NCBI RefSeq assembly: GCF_000349945.1 | Contig: NC_020516.1 | Location: forward strand, 1,426,001-1,490,000 | From: Azoarcus sp. KH32C | Lineage (GTDB): Bacteria > Pseudomonadota > Gammaproteobacteria > Burkholderiales > Rhodocyclaceae | Length of the DNA stretch: 64,000 nt | Direction: 5' to 3' | Shown: positions 38,956-47,998 of the stretch, one piece after another | How positions within the stretch are numbered: the stretch's first letter is position 1 | How the letters are laid out: every line of letters begins with the position of its first letter | Notes under the pieces: model-generated | The model's database searches: none | The model's input: only the letters and a program-made list of their open reading frames with translations | What the model was told of the DNA's origin: nothing | Program-made: the position numbers and the translations under genes

Positions 38956-40275
38956 ATGGATACCACACCGGTCGCTCTACTCTCTGCGCTCGCTGACCAG
39001 CACAAGCTTGCCGAGGCCGACCGGTGCCGTCGCGCGCTCACAGACCGACAGGTCAAATCTGAAAAGCCCGGTGCGAAAGAGCGCAAGGTCGCTGACGGTG
39101 GGGGGCTGACTCTATGTATACAGCCGACGGGGCACCGAGTCTGGCGCCACCGTTTTAATCTCGGGGGCAAGCCACAGACGTACACAATCGGGCCGTATCC
39201 CGAGGTGAGCCTAGCCCTGGCGCGCACAATGAGCCGCGCCGCGGCGTGGATTGTCGAGCGCGGGGAGCACCCGAAGGCCTACCTCGAGCGCCAGCGCGAG
39301 GAAGCCGAGGCGGCGGCTGCAAAAGCGATGACGGTCCGGCAGTGCTGCGAGAAGTGGCGCGCAGAGACAGACGGGAATATCGCAGCCACGTCAGCAGAGA
39401 ATCGGCGCTCCATGCTCGAGAAGTACGTCCTCGCGACCCTTGGCGAGCGGCCGATTGCGAGCGTGCGGCGCAAAGAGCTTGTCGAGCTGCTCGCCGGCGT
39501 GGACGCGAAGGTCCCAGTCACAGCGCAACACTGCCAGCGCCACCTAAAAATGCTGTTTGAGTGGGCGGTCAACCGGGAGTACGCGCCCGGCAATCCCACG
39601 CCCGGCGCGGGGAGAGACGTGCTACCGCGGAGGCGCGGGCGCAAAGTCGTACCGCGGAAGGCGATGGCGCGGGCGGACGTACCTGGAATGCTGGCGGAGC
39701 TGGACGCAGCTGCGGAGACTCACGCGCTCACAAAAATCGCGATGAAGCTGCTGATTTTGACGTGGTGCCGCACTGCGGAGATTGTAGGAGCGCGCTGGGA
39801 CGAGGTGAACTTCGACACCGGCGACTGGACGATACCAGCGTGGCGCATGAAAAATCGTATCAAGCACACGGTCGGGCTGTCGCGGCAGGCCGTGGCGCTG
39901 CTGCGCGAGGCTGAAAAGCACCGGGTCGAGCATAACGCGGAGTATGTCTTTCCCGGCCGCCGAGGGCGGGGGCACATGAGCCGCACGACGCTGCATCAGT
40001 GGCTCGTGCGGTACGGCTACTCAGACGACGCGGATGTGCATGGATTCCGCGCGACAGCGCGCACGTGGTGCAGCGCGGGGCGCGTCGCAGACGAGGTAGT
40101 CGCTGAGTATGCGCTTGCGCATCAGCCGAAGGACCCGACCAAGGCAGCGTATGACCGCGAAAAATACGTCGACGACATTCGGGCGCTGCTGCAAAAGTGG
40201 GCAGATGAGGTGGACCGGCTAGTCGCCGCGCACCGGGCTGCTGCTACGCAGCTGCCGGCCGACCCCGCGGCATAG
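38956..40275 (+). CDS. P4-type tyrosine integrase
   Basis: A site-specific recombinase of 439 residues with an N-terminal DUF4102-like domain (DGGGLTLCIQPTGHRVWRHR, GPYPEVSLALAR). A core-binding domain and the catalytic domain follow. Catalytic residues appear in CRTAEIVGARW (Arg I), HGFRATARTW (His-x-x-Arg) and AYDR (Tyr), the P4-family arrangement. The gene is intact, so the element may still be mobile. It reads away from fliE and marks the left edge of the accessory region. Confidence 0.93.
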   Translation: MDTTPVALLSALADQHKLAEADRCRRALTDRQVKSEKPGAKERKVADGGGLTLCIQPTGHRVWRHRFNLGGKPQTYTIGPYPEVSLALARTMSRAAAWIVERGEHPKAYLERQREEAEAAAAKAMTVRQCCEKWRAETDGNIAATSAENRRSMLEKYVLATLGERPIASVRRKELVELLAGVDAKVPVTAQHCQRHLKMLFEWAVNREYAPGNPTPGAGRDVLPRRRGRKVVPRKAMARADVPGMLAELDAAAETHALTKIAMKLLILTWCRTAEIVGARWDEVNFDTGDWTIPAWRMKNRIKHTVGLSRQAVALLREAEKHRVEHNAEYVFPGRRGRGHMSRTTLHQWLVRYGYSDDADVHGFRATARTWCSAGRVADEVVAEYALAHQPKDPTKAAYDREKYVDDIRALLQKWADEVDRLVAAHRAAATQLPADPAA

Positions 40276-40411
40276 GCCAGGGGGCGGGTCGAGGAACTGC
40301 ATGCGGGGGCGGCTGAGCGAGTAGCCCTACTCGCTGGCAAAAGGCGACCTATGGGCCGCCGCTGGCACGCGGGCTGCGCTAAGATGTGCAGACCCACATT
40401 AGGTAGCCAAG

Positions 40412-41278
40412 GTGAGTATGCGAACGGCGGTCATGTTCTTTTGCGCTGGGCTTGCGACAACGGCCAGTGCTCAAATCACGCTCAACGCGGCGGGACCGTC
40501 GCCGCTGGCGCAGTTCATCGAGCCTCTAAACAGAACCATCGACACGAACGGCCCCATCTTGCTGACGGTAAAACCGTGCGGCGGAATAGAAAATGCATGG
40601 TGGGACAACGCATCAAGCATCACCTACTGCCAGGAAATTATCCAGAATATCGCCCGGAAGCGGCAGGCAGCGCTCACTGCAGGCCGCATCAGCCAGGACG
40701 CTATCGACCGCACGTCAAATGGGGAAGTGCTCTTCGTCGCGCTGCACGAGCTAGGGCACGCGGTCATCGACAGGCACAAAATACCTTTCTCGGGGCGAGA
40801 AGAAGACACCGCTGACCAGTTTGCCGCGTGGCTCATCATGCGGCTCAACAACCCGCAGATGTATCTCGGCGCGACCAACTTTTTCGCAGAGCCGTCGCGG
40901 ATGTTGCGCGTTTTCGGTAAGGAGCGGCTCACCGAAGAGCACAGCCTGAACATACAGCGGAGAGCGCAGCTAGTCTGCTGGGGGTACGGTCGCGACCCGG
41001 CGGGTATGCGAGTATTTGCCGACGACATCGGGCTGAGCGAGGACCGGCGGCAGCGGTGCGCTGAAGAGTATCGCCAGCTGATGCAGAACACCCCGCGGCT
41101 TTTCGCGGCTGCGCTCAAGAGCCACAGTAGTGGCGGTGTCAGTGCTGACACCGGGTACGCGCCGCCCGCGCCTCGGCCCGGTGCCAGCTACTCCGGAGGC
41201 CCAGCGCTTCCGGAACTTCCGCCGATTCCCGAGCTGCCCGCGCTACCTCAGCCGCCGGGATACCGCTCTTCATTTTAA
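40412..41278 (+). CDS. Putative secreted metallopeptidase (HExxH)
   Basis: A 288-residue protein with a signal peptide (ending near TTASAQ) and a zinc-binding HELGH motif at residues 112-116, followed by REEDTADQFAAW, which could supply the third ligand. The pattern resembles the DUF4344 putative metallopeptidase family. The C-terminal 45 residues are Pro-rich (PELPPIPELPALPQPP). Several cysteines suggest disulfides in the periplasm. AGGT lies 7 nt before GTG 40412; ATG 40418 is an alternative. It follows the integrase by 136 bp and reads as cargo of the element. Confidence 0.8.
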   Translation: MSMRTAVMFFCAGLATTASAQITLNAAGPSPLAQFIEPLNRTIDTNGPILLTVKPCGGIENAWWDNASSITYCQEIIQNIARKRQAALTAGRISQDAIDRTSNGEVLFVALHELGHAVIDRHKIPFSGREEDTADQFAAWLIMRLNNPQMYLGATNFFAEPSRMLRVFGKERLTEEHSLNIQRRAQLVCWGYGRDPAGMRVFADDIGLSEDRRQRCAEEYRQLMQNTPRLFAAALKSHSSGGVSADTGYAPPAPRPGASYSGGPALPELPPIPELPALPQPPGYRSSF

Positions 41279-41388
41279 CCATGTGAGCGGGGTCTGGTCT
41301 ATTTTGTCTGTGCGAGCCAAAGTCTCCCAGCAGTCGCTGTACGAAGTAAGCAGCCCACACACACGCTGCGCACTTCAGGAGCGACACA

Positions 41389-41645
41389 ATGAACACCCCC
41401 GCACCCACCCCCACCACCATCCTCAGCTTCTGCGCCGAGCTGCGCGGCTCGAACAAACATTACGCCCGCGGCTTCAGCGGCAAGTGGTGCCATCCCGCCC
41501 GCGTCTGAGTCCGTAGCTACGACGAAACCGGGGAAAAGTGCTTCGAAGAGGATTTTGGCTTCTGCGACAAGCGCTGCATCGGCCCTCGGTCGCACGCCGG
41601 TCAGTTGCTGGCAAGAGCTCAAGCACGGGCAGTCGAGCTGAACGC
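41389..41645 (+). pseudogene. Interrupted small ORF
   Basis: ATG 41389, with AGGAG upstream, opens a 39-residue frame (ILSFCAELRGSNKHYARGF) that stops at TGA 41506-41508. The same frame stays open beyond the stop with protein-like sequence (SYDETGEKCFEEDFGFCDKR). It then runs into a shifted integrase fragment. This suggests a gene broken by a premature stop and a later deletion junction near 41646. The family is not recognised. Confidence 0.45.
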
Positions 41646-41647
41646 CG

Positions 41648-42259
41648 TTTGCGTTCCTCCCCGACACGAAGAACGGCCGTGCGCGCAAGGTGCCGCTCAC
41701 CCAGCGCGCGATGCGGGTGTTGCGCACCTTGCCCGCGACCAGGGACGGCCGTGTCCTCGGCATTTCCGCAAACGCGCTGAAGAAAGCGTTCTTCAAGTCG
41801 GTTCTCGTCGTGAGCGGCGTCAAGGACCTCACGTTCCACGACCTGCGCCACGAGGCCATCAGCCGCCTCGCGGAGTCGGGTCGCTTTGACCTCCCCGAAC
41901 TGCAGGCGGTCTCCGGCTACCGGGACACTCGCATGTTGTTGCGTTACGTGCACCTGCTGCCGGAACGGACCGCCGAGAAGATGGACCTGTGCGCGAAGCT
42001 CGACAGCGGCAGCCACGAGTGGGACCGGGAAAAACGCCGGTTGCGCAGGGTGTACCAAAGTAACCTGGCGGAGTTGGGGGCGTCGGGGGAGGTGAGCGCG
42101 GCGGTGAGCCCCGCCACAACCGAAGGCAAGCAGGACGTGGAAACGGTTGCTGCGCGTGAGAGCGACGTATCCGCGCGGGAAGGCGACAGCGAAACGGCGC
42201 CCGTGCTACCGGAGAACGTCATCAGCTTTGAAAGCATGCGTCGCCAGCGCACAGCATGA
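41648..42259 (+). pseudogene. Tyrosine recombinase C-terminal remnant
   Basis: The frame from about 41648 reads LPDTKNGRARKVPLTQRAMR, then FHDLRHEAISRLAESGRFDL and SGYRDTRMLLRYVHLLPERT. These are the HxLRH and Tyr boxes of a phage-type integrase. The N-terminal arm, core-binding domain and first catalytic arginine are missing. A GTG at 41690 could still start a 189-residue product, but it could not be an active recombinase. It is unrelated in sequence to the intact integrase at 38956. Confidence 0.75.
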
Positions 42260-42701
42260 CAATGAGCGGCGGGCGGGTTTGCAGTTAAAGGCAGAATTCG
42301 CTATAACGGATGCGCCGGAATGGCTGGAACCCAGCCCGGCACTCGGGTTGCTTAGACCCAAAGCATCAACACGGCGAGAACCGGCGCCAATGCAACGTGA
42401 AGCTCGAGCTTAAGCATGTTTGAATGCAAGTTCGAGTTTCACTTGCACCACCTCCGTTAGGGCGGTCCGGATTGACTGATGCGGCGTCCGCAGTTTCCTA
42501 GGCTCACGGGCGCTGTCTCGGTCGGCCGGCGTTTCGAACTCCGCAGTGCTTTGGGCCGGGGGTGGTGGCCACGGCTCTTTGGGTCGGTGACTGGCGACGG
42601 CGGCAGAGGCCCCAACATGCGGCGACGGACGTGGGGCCCGCGGGGACTGTGGCGGTCGTTCTCGTGCATACCGGACGCCGGTGACGGCTACCTTATTTTA
42701 T
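42260..42701. other. Non-coding or degraded stretch
   Basis: Over 400 bp between the integrase remnant and the terminator of the next minus-strand gene. Only short open frames without good ribosome sites are visible (for example from 42479). No RNA gene or transposon end was recognised. Confidence 0.5.
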
Positions 42702-42739
42702 TTTGCCCCTGAAGGAATCTTTTCCTAAGAAGGGGCAAA
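42702..42739 (-). terminator. Terminator of the large recombinase gene
   Basis: TTTGCCCCT/AGGGGCAAA form a perfect 9-bp stem with an inner AGGA/TCCT pairing. Read on the minus strand it is followed by AATAAAATAA, and it lies 43 bp past the stop of the recombinase gene. The tail is A/T-rich rather than a pure T-run. Confidence 0.6.
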
Positions 42740-42781
42740 CTCTGGCACCGAGGCGGACGAAGTCGACCGCCCCGTCCGCTA

Positions 42782-44782
42782 TCACGCGCGTTGCCCCAGT
42801 TTTTGTAAGAGACGGTTGATGTGGGCTTCGTGTTGGGCGAACGAATCCTCACGGTCCACGTGCGTGTATACCCGCTGCACCGTTTCTGGCTTGTCGTTCA
42901 AGAGGTGCCCAGCTGCCTTGAACGCGCCCGGTTTTTCCCGGAGAAGAGTTGTCGCGACGAGGTGGCGGAAAGCGTGAGGGCCAATCCCCGGCGACCCGGC
43001 AAGAAAGCGGGCGGTCAGCTTTGCAACCCGTCGGTCAATCCCGTTCCAAGCGCCTTGCGAACGAGAGCTTACGAACAGAAATTTACTCGAACGCCCTCGC
43101 AGTAACGTTGCTCTGTACTCTTCGAGATAGGCGGCGAGCTTCGGGACCACCCAGGCAGGAACGGTTACATCGTAGGAGCCGGTGTCATTCCCTTTGCCAT
43201 TCTTGAATTCGTCCCCCGCAAATCGAATATGCCACCCGTCGCCAGCTTGATACAAATTTCCGGTATTGTCGGGTCGCCATGTCATTGCTCGCCAGTTCCG
43301 AATGCGCAACGGATTCGACACGAGAAGGGCGAGTAGGCACGCGTCACGCATCAGGAGGGCTTCCCCTACGCTACCGGTCGGATATTTGGTCGCGGCGCGC
43401 TCGATAGCCGCAATTGCCTCAAGCACGGGCGTGAGGGGGTCTTCCAGGTCGAGTAGATGCGCGATGGGTTCTCGCGGGCGCCTGCTCATATCTCGCGACT
43501 CGCCTTTCCATACCGTGACCACCTCGAACGTAAGTTCGCACTGCTGCTGCCACGCGACTGCATCCTCAGGTCGGTTGGCAGGGGGGAGCGACTTGGCGAG
43601 CTCGGGGCGTTGCCGCAGGTAACCCGTTTTTTCACGTACGAGGGCCGCGACAAGAGCACAGAACGAGGCCTGCCCACCATGCTTGAGGCCGCCGCTCCGG
43701 TCGGTCATGAACTGAAGAAATGCATTGACGGCTTCGGGATTTGCTAACCACGCCATTGTTTGTGCTTCTTCAGCAGCAAGACCCCAGCCACCGGAGTCGA
43801 TTGGAAGGGACATGAAGCCGATAAATTGACGCAACTTCTGCAGCACGATGTCGGCCGTCGGATAACCCGACGAGCCCCGCTGCGCAAGCTTCGAAATCGC
43901 GCCGAGCGTATCGAGTGGAACGCCTCGCCATTTCGCGTCCTTCGCACGCTTTAAGCTGGTGATGACCGTCGTCTTATAGTCGAAGAAGGCCCGCCATTGC
44001 TGTAGGAGTCCAGGGAGCATAGACGCTTCGGGCAGCACATACGTGCTTAAGACGCGCTCGCGCTGTAACTGTCGGAACGCAATCTGATGAGGTGGCTGTT
44101 GTGCGGGGCCTTGTTCTTCCTTGACGAGTGCCACTAGTTGGTCTCGGGGTAGGTCGAGTGCCTTTTCAAGACGACGGAGTGTTGGGAAACCTCGCCGGTT
44201 GGGTTGCGAACCGTTAAGCCAGCGCCGGAGGGCACAAATGTTGACTCCGATTTCTCGCGCAAGGGTTTTTGGGGCTAGTCCAGTTCGGGCTACGGCAGCC
44301 CGAAGGGCAGTGCTGAGCAATGTTGGGGTTGGTTCGCCACCAGTTGCGGTCTTCCTCGCAGCGTCACAGACCCGCCGAATGAGTTTCACATGATGAATGC
44401 GGTCGCGCCTCGTTCGGGGGGCTACGTCGATGACATCGATGTATTGCCGCAGTTTTTCGTCGAAGGCGGAGCCTAATTCCACTCCGACACGGGATTGCAG
44501 TGTCTTCCCGAGCGATGCGAGGAACGAATTCAGCGTCGATACGACATTCCGGTACTGCTGAATGCTCGATTTGCTCGCTGGGTCAGACTGTTTGTCGTTG
44601 CTGATGCCGAAGTGCGCCTGCAAGTGTGCGCACAACTCTTCGTAGGTGATGTTCACGGTGAGCTCCAGGTTTGAGCTCGTGTAGCCGGTCCGAAATGGGG
44701 TGGCCTGGCTGCCGTTATCAGTCACCGTTAGAGCATAACGGCGCGTCGGTAAGGCGTTGAAAATACGTGCTTGTTGTTCCAT
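42782..44782 (-). CDS. Large tyrosine recombinase with internal HTH domain
   Basis: A 666-residue site-specific recombinase-like protein. An N-terminal SAM-like region comes first. A helix-turn-helix follows at about residues 165-215 (LAREIGVNICALRRWLNGSQ). The C-terminal catalytic domain has Arg I in SNPLRIRNWRAMTW, HAFRHLVATTLL and GHLLNDKPETVQRVYTHVD, with Tyr639 as nucleophile. It is much longer than a standard integrase, and the internal HTH suggests DNA recognition or autoregulation. Its ribosome site AGGAGGT lies in one arm of a perfect hairpin directly before the ATG. It differs from the P4-type integrase of this region. Confidence 0.82.
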   Translation of the reverse strand: MEQQARIFNALPTRRYALTVTDNGSQATPFRTGYTSSNLELTVNITYEELCAHLQAHFGISNDKQSDPASKSSIQQYRNVVSTLNSFLASLGKTLQSRVGVELGSAFDEKLRQYIDVIDVAPRTRRDRIHHVKLIRRVCDAARKTATGGEPTPTLLSTALRAAVARTGLAPKTLAREIGVNICALRRWLNGSQPNRRGFPTLRRLEKALDLPRDQLVALVKEEQGPAQQPPHQIAFRQLQRERVLSTYVLPEASMLPGLLQQWRAFFDYKTTVITSLKRAKDAKWRGVPLDTLGAISKLAQRGSSGYPTADIVLQKLRQFIGFMSLPIDSGGWGLAAEEAQTMAWLANPEAVNAFLQFMTDRSGGLKHGGQASFCALVAALVREKTGYLRQRPELAKSLPPANRPEDAVAWQQQCELTFEVVTVWKGESRDMSRRPREPIAHLLDLEDPLTPVLEAIAAIERAATKYPTGSVGEALLMRDACLLALLVSNPLRIRNWRAMTWRPDNTGNLYQAGDGWHIRFAGDEFKNGKGNDTGSYDVTVPAWVVPKLAAYLEEYRATLLRGRSSKFLFVSSRSQGAWNGIDRRVAKLTARFLAGSPGIGPHAFRHLVATTLLREKPGAFKAAGHLLNDKPETVQRVYTHVDREDSFAQHEAHINRLLQKLGQRA

Positions 44783-44816
44783 TTTGAGACCTCCTTCTTA
44801 TCAAGCAGGAGGTCTC
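44783..44816 (-). promoter_or_regulatory. Hairpin sequestering the recombinase ribosome binding site
   Basis: In the mRNA, GAGACCTCCT, an 11-nt loop and AGGAGGTCTC form a perfect 10-bp stem that ends three bases before the ATG. The 3' arm is the Shine-Dalgarno sequence itself, so the folded form should block initiation. As DNA it is also a perfect inverted repeat and could be an operator. Confidence 0.65.
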
Positions 44817-44873
44817 GATGACGTTAAGGACGACTACTTCGAGCGGTTGATATAGCTCGTATAGCGACGTCGT

Positions 44874-45320
44874 GTGGTTTGTTTGCTTGCTCTGGTGAGA
44901 ACTGGTGGTCACGAAGGGGGAGTTGTTCAGGGGCAGCGGACGGCGGCCTCCGGCGATATCTTCGTCATCGGTCCCAACAGCGAGTTTCTCGGGGGCATTC
45001 GCTATACCTCAAGCCAATTGGCATTTTTGAGGGCAATAGCGATGCACACATACGAATGCGACGTGGGCGGTAAGCACTTCATTCTTCGGTACGAGCACGA
45101 AGGTCCGGCGCAGTTGCAGGTGGGGCGGCGGACGACGTTGATTCCGCGCGAGATGGCCTACGCGCTGGAGCAGCTTTCGCCGGCCGCGCTTGAGGACCTG
45201 TTCACAACCGTCTCGCAAGCGCGGCGGGAGCTGACATTGCTGACAAATCGACTGATTGCCGACGGACTCTCGCTGACCGTCGCGAATCGGCTGGCGGGAG
45301 ATGTGCTGCGGCTGAACTGA
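44874..45320 (+). CDS. Hypothetical protein
   Basis: Up to 148 residues from GTG 44874; an internal ATG at 45042 would give a 92-residue product beginning MHTYECDVGGKHFILRYEHE. The start is undecided because no clear ribosome site is visible. The sequence is soluble, with a beta-rich middle and a helical C-terminus (ALEDLFTTVSQARRELTLLT). I do not recognise the family. It is divergent from the large recombinase and 9 bp upstream of a small ORF. Confidence 0.55.
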   Translation: MVCLLALVRTGGHEGGVVQGQRTAASGDIFVIGPNSEFLGGIRYTSSQLAFLRAIAMHTYECDVGGKHFILRYEHEGPAQLQVGRRTTLIPREMAYALEQLSPAALEDLFTTVSQARRELTLLTNRLIADGLSLTVANRLAGDVLRLN

Positions 45321-45329
45321 CGGGGCGCG

Positions 45330-45509
45330 GTGGACGTTGAGGCAATCATTCTGAACTACTTCATGTCGCCCCGAATAGGGGCGACAGTTCTTGCGGGGAT
45401 AAGGCATCCGCGTTTCGCGGCGCCCCTCGCAGGCATCATCGATGCGGCATCTTTCGCGCTAGGCATCGAGTGGCACAGAAATCGCGCCGCTGCGCTGGGC
45501 GTTGCCTAG
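45330..45509 (+). CDS. Small hypothetical protein (59 residues)
   Basis: GTG 45330 opens a 60-codon frame starting 9 bp after the previous stop, reading MDVEAIILNYFMSPRIGATV and LAGIIDAASFALGIEWHRN. The composition is protein-like and the spacing suggests coupling, but there is no strong ribosome site and no recognised family. The 237 bp between it and the next gene shows no other gene. Confidence 0.35.
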   Translation: MDVEAIILNYFMSPRIGATVLAGIRHPRFAAPLAGIIDAASFALGIEWHRNRAAALGVA

Positions 45510-45746
45510 TAACTGCCGCGAGGTGAAGGTCGCCCGGGGGCGCGAACTGCACGACGACGATGTCGGCTCCGGTCGCCTTAATCCATTGTTGCAAGGCCCA
45601 GGCGGGCCACCGTGCACGCTGAGTTGGCCGTCACCACGGGCGGGGTACGTACTGGAAACTGTACCTCTTAAGTATGGAGGCTCACGTGGTGAGCTAGTGC
45701 GGGGGATATTCTTGACGCATCGTCCATCGTTGGAGGTCACGCCGAT

Positions 45747-47054
45747 ATGGTCCATAAAATCATCCTCGCTGCTGACGAGCCGGTCTGCTGTCCGCATTGC
45801 GCGCAGAGTTTTCCGCTGTCTCAGGGCATCACTCGCCAAACTATCGAGCACTATGAGCAGGAACTCGAGGCGGTTCTCAAGGTTCGCGAAAGTGAGCTGC
45901 GCGATGAACTCGCGCAGGACGCAGAGCGCCGACTTTCGCGCAAATTCAATACGCAGCTCGAATCGCTGAAGGATGAACTGACCGAGCGAGACCGGAAGCT
46001 TGCTGAAAGCAAGTCGCGCCTTGATGTACTTATTCAAGAGGCGCGCACCAAGGCGATTGAGGAGGTTGCTGAGCATCAGAAGACTCTGCTGGCAGACCTT
46101 GAACAGAAGGAAGCAAAGCTCAGGGAATTCCGTGCGCAGGAGCTGCAGCTGAGGAAGGAAAAGAAGGCGCTCGAGGATGCCCGGCAGGAGATGGAGCTTC
46201 AATTGCAGCGCAGGCTAGATGAGGCCCGGGGCGAACTTGAGCACGCCATTCGTGGCGCCGAGGCGGAACGCTTTCGGTTGGTAGAAGCCGAGTACAAAAA
46301 GAAAATCGAGGATGCTCAGAAGGCAAACGAGGACCTGCATCGCAAGCTACAGCAAGGTTCAGCGCAGTTGCAAGGCGAGGTGCTGGAACTTGAACTTGAG
46401 GAAGTGCTTCGGGCAGCGTTTCCGCTTGACGATATCCAACCGGTAGCGAAGGGCAAGCGTGGGGCGGATGTTGTGCAGCAGGTGCGCACTCCGATGGGAC
46501 AAGTCTGCGGCACGGTTATTTGGGAATCCAAGCGGGCCGCCAACTGGTCTGAAGCTTGGGTGGCCAAGTTGAAGGACGACCAGCAAGAGGCCCGTGCCGA
46601 TGTCGCAGTGCTCGTGGCCACGACCATGCCAAAGGATATCCACGAGCCATTTGCGATGCACAATGGTATCTGGGTAGTGCGGCCTGATGCTATGCGTCCA
46701 CTAGGCGAAACTCTTCGCGTTCTTCTCGTGGAGCTGCAGAAGGCACGCGCATCGAACGAGGGACGCCAGGAAAAGATGGCGTTGCTCTACGATTACCTTT
46801 CCTCGCCGCAGTTCGTGCAAAAAGTCCGCACCGTGGTCGAAGCATTTGTTGCCATGAAGAAGGACCTCGACGCGGAGAAATCCGCGATGCAGCGTATTTG
46901 GAAGAAGCGTGAAACCCAGATTGAACGGGTTTCGGTGAGCATGATGGGTATGTGCGGCGAGCTGCAGGCCATCGCCCAAAATGCGTTGCCACAATTGGAT
47001 GACATTGCGCGGCTACCCGAAGGGGCCACGGATGTAGAACTGGCTGAGCTGTAA
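45747..47054 (+). CDS. DUF2130 coiled-coil nuclease-like protein
   Basis: The 435-residue product begins with a short zinc-ribbon-like segment (VCCPHCAQSFPLSQGIT). A long coiled coil (about residues 35-210) follows, then the DUF2130 domain. That domain has a PD-(D/E)XK-like core: GADVVQQVRTPMGQVCGTVI, then WESK with Glu260 and Lys262, and KLKDDQQEARADVAVLV. A DNA-cleaving or DNA-binding role is inferred from this fold, not established. GGAGGT lies 9 nt upstream. It leads a three-gene unit with the 5'-nucleotidase (13-bp gap) and Nudix genes. Confidence 0.85.
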   Translation: MVHKIILAADEPVCCPHCAQSFPLSQGITRQTIEHYEQELEAVLKVRESELRDELAQDAERRLSRKFNTQLESLKDELTERDRKLAESKSRLDVLIQEARTKAIEEVAEHQKTLLADLEQKEAKLREFRAQELQLRKEKKALEDARQEMELQLQRRLDEARGELEHAIRGAEAERFRLVEAEYKKKIEDAQKANEDLHRKLQQGSAQLQGEVLELELEEVLRAAFPLDDIQPVAKGKRGADVVQQVRTPMGQVCGTVIWESKRAANWSEAWVAKLKDDQQEARADVAVLVATTMPKDIHEPFAMHNGIWVVRPDAMRPLGETLRVLLVELQKARASNEGRQEKMALLYDYLSSPQFVQKVRTVVEAFVAMKKDLDAEKSAMQRIWKKRETQIERVSVSMMGMCGELQAIAQNALPQLDDIARLPEGATDVELAEL

Positions 47055-47067
47055 CAGGAGAATCTCA

Positions 47068-47997
47068 ATGGCAGCATCACTTGACGGCAAACTGGTTGTG
47101 GCCATCTCATCGCGTGCTCTGTTCAACTTCGAGGAGGAGAACGAGGTGTTCGATGCGGCCAACGATAGCCGCTACATGCAGTTGCAGCTCGAGCGCCTCG
47201 ACCAACCGGCGGAGCCGGGTGTCGCTTTCGCCCTCATCAAGAAGCTGCTTGCGTTCAATACGCCCGACCAGCAGCGCGTAGAGGTGGCTATCCTCTCGCG
47301 CAATGACCCCGCAAGTGGTTTGCGCGTCTTCGCCTCGGCCACACACCACGGGCTAACACTCGAGCGAGGTATCTTTACGCGGGGCGCGCCGCCGCATCGC
47401 TACCTCAAGCCGCTCAACGCAAACCTCTTCCTCTCCGCAAACGGGGAGGATGTCCGCGAAGCGCTCAATCACCATTTCCCCGCCGCCCAGGTGTATCCCC
47501 AATCGGTCGCTGACGCGCAACGGAATCCAGGGGAAATTCGGATTGCTTTCGATGGCGACTCGGTGCTGTTTAGCGACGAGGCCGAGCGCATCTTCCATCT
47601 CGGGGACTTGAGTCAGTTTCAGGCGCACGAGGTCGCGAAGGCCAAGATTCCGCTCCCGTCGGGCCCCTTCAAGCCATTTCTCGCGGCCTTGCACCAGTTG
47701 CAGACCGTGGGGTCGGGTGTGCCGATGCGCATCCGTACCGCATTGGTGACCGCGCGAAGCGCCCCTGCACACGAGCGTGCCATCCGGACGCTGATGGACT
47801 GGAACATTGGGGTGGACGAGGCGATGTTCCTTGGGGGGCTCCCCAAAGGTCCCTTCCTCAACGAATTCGAGCCCGATTTCTTCTTTGACGACCAAGCCGC
47901 TCATTGTGAGTCCGCGGCACTGGTGGCACCAGCCGGGCAGGTCCTCTACGGCGTAAAGAACGATGTGGTGGTCGTCGACGAGGTGGAGGCGTCTTGA
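47068..47997 (+). CDS. 5'-nucleotidase (cN-I-like family)
   Basis: A 309-residue protein of the cytosolic 5'-nucleotidase type, which removes phosphate from nucleoside monophosphates. It begins KLVVAISSRALFNFEEENEV and contains IAFDGDSVLFSDEAERIF, with Asp162 and Asp164 as the HAD-like catalytic pair. ALVTARSAPAHERAIRTLMD and EFEPDFFFDDQAAH supply later motifs. AGGAG lies 8 nt before the ATG. Its stop is one base before the Nudix ATG, so the two are likely made together. The preferred nucleotide is unknown. Confidence 0.88.
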   Translation: MAASLDGKLVVAISSRALFNFEEENEVFDAANDSRYMQLQLERLDQPAEPGVAFALIKKLLAFNTPDQQRVEVAILSRNDPASGLRVFASATHHGLTLERGIFTRGAPPHRYLKPLNANLFLSANGEDVREALNHHFPAAQVYPQSVADAQRNPGEIRIAFDGDSVLFSDEAERIFHLGDLSQFQAHEVAKAKIPLPSGPFKPFLAALHQLQTVGSGVPMRIRTALVTARSAPAHERAIRTLMDWNIGVDEAMFLGGLPKGPFLNEFEPDFFFDDQAAHCESAALVAPAGQVLYGVKNDVVVVDEVEAS

Positions 47998-47998
47998 A

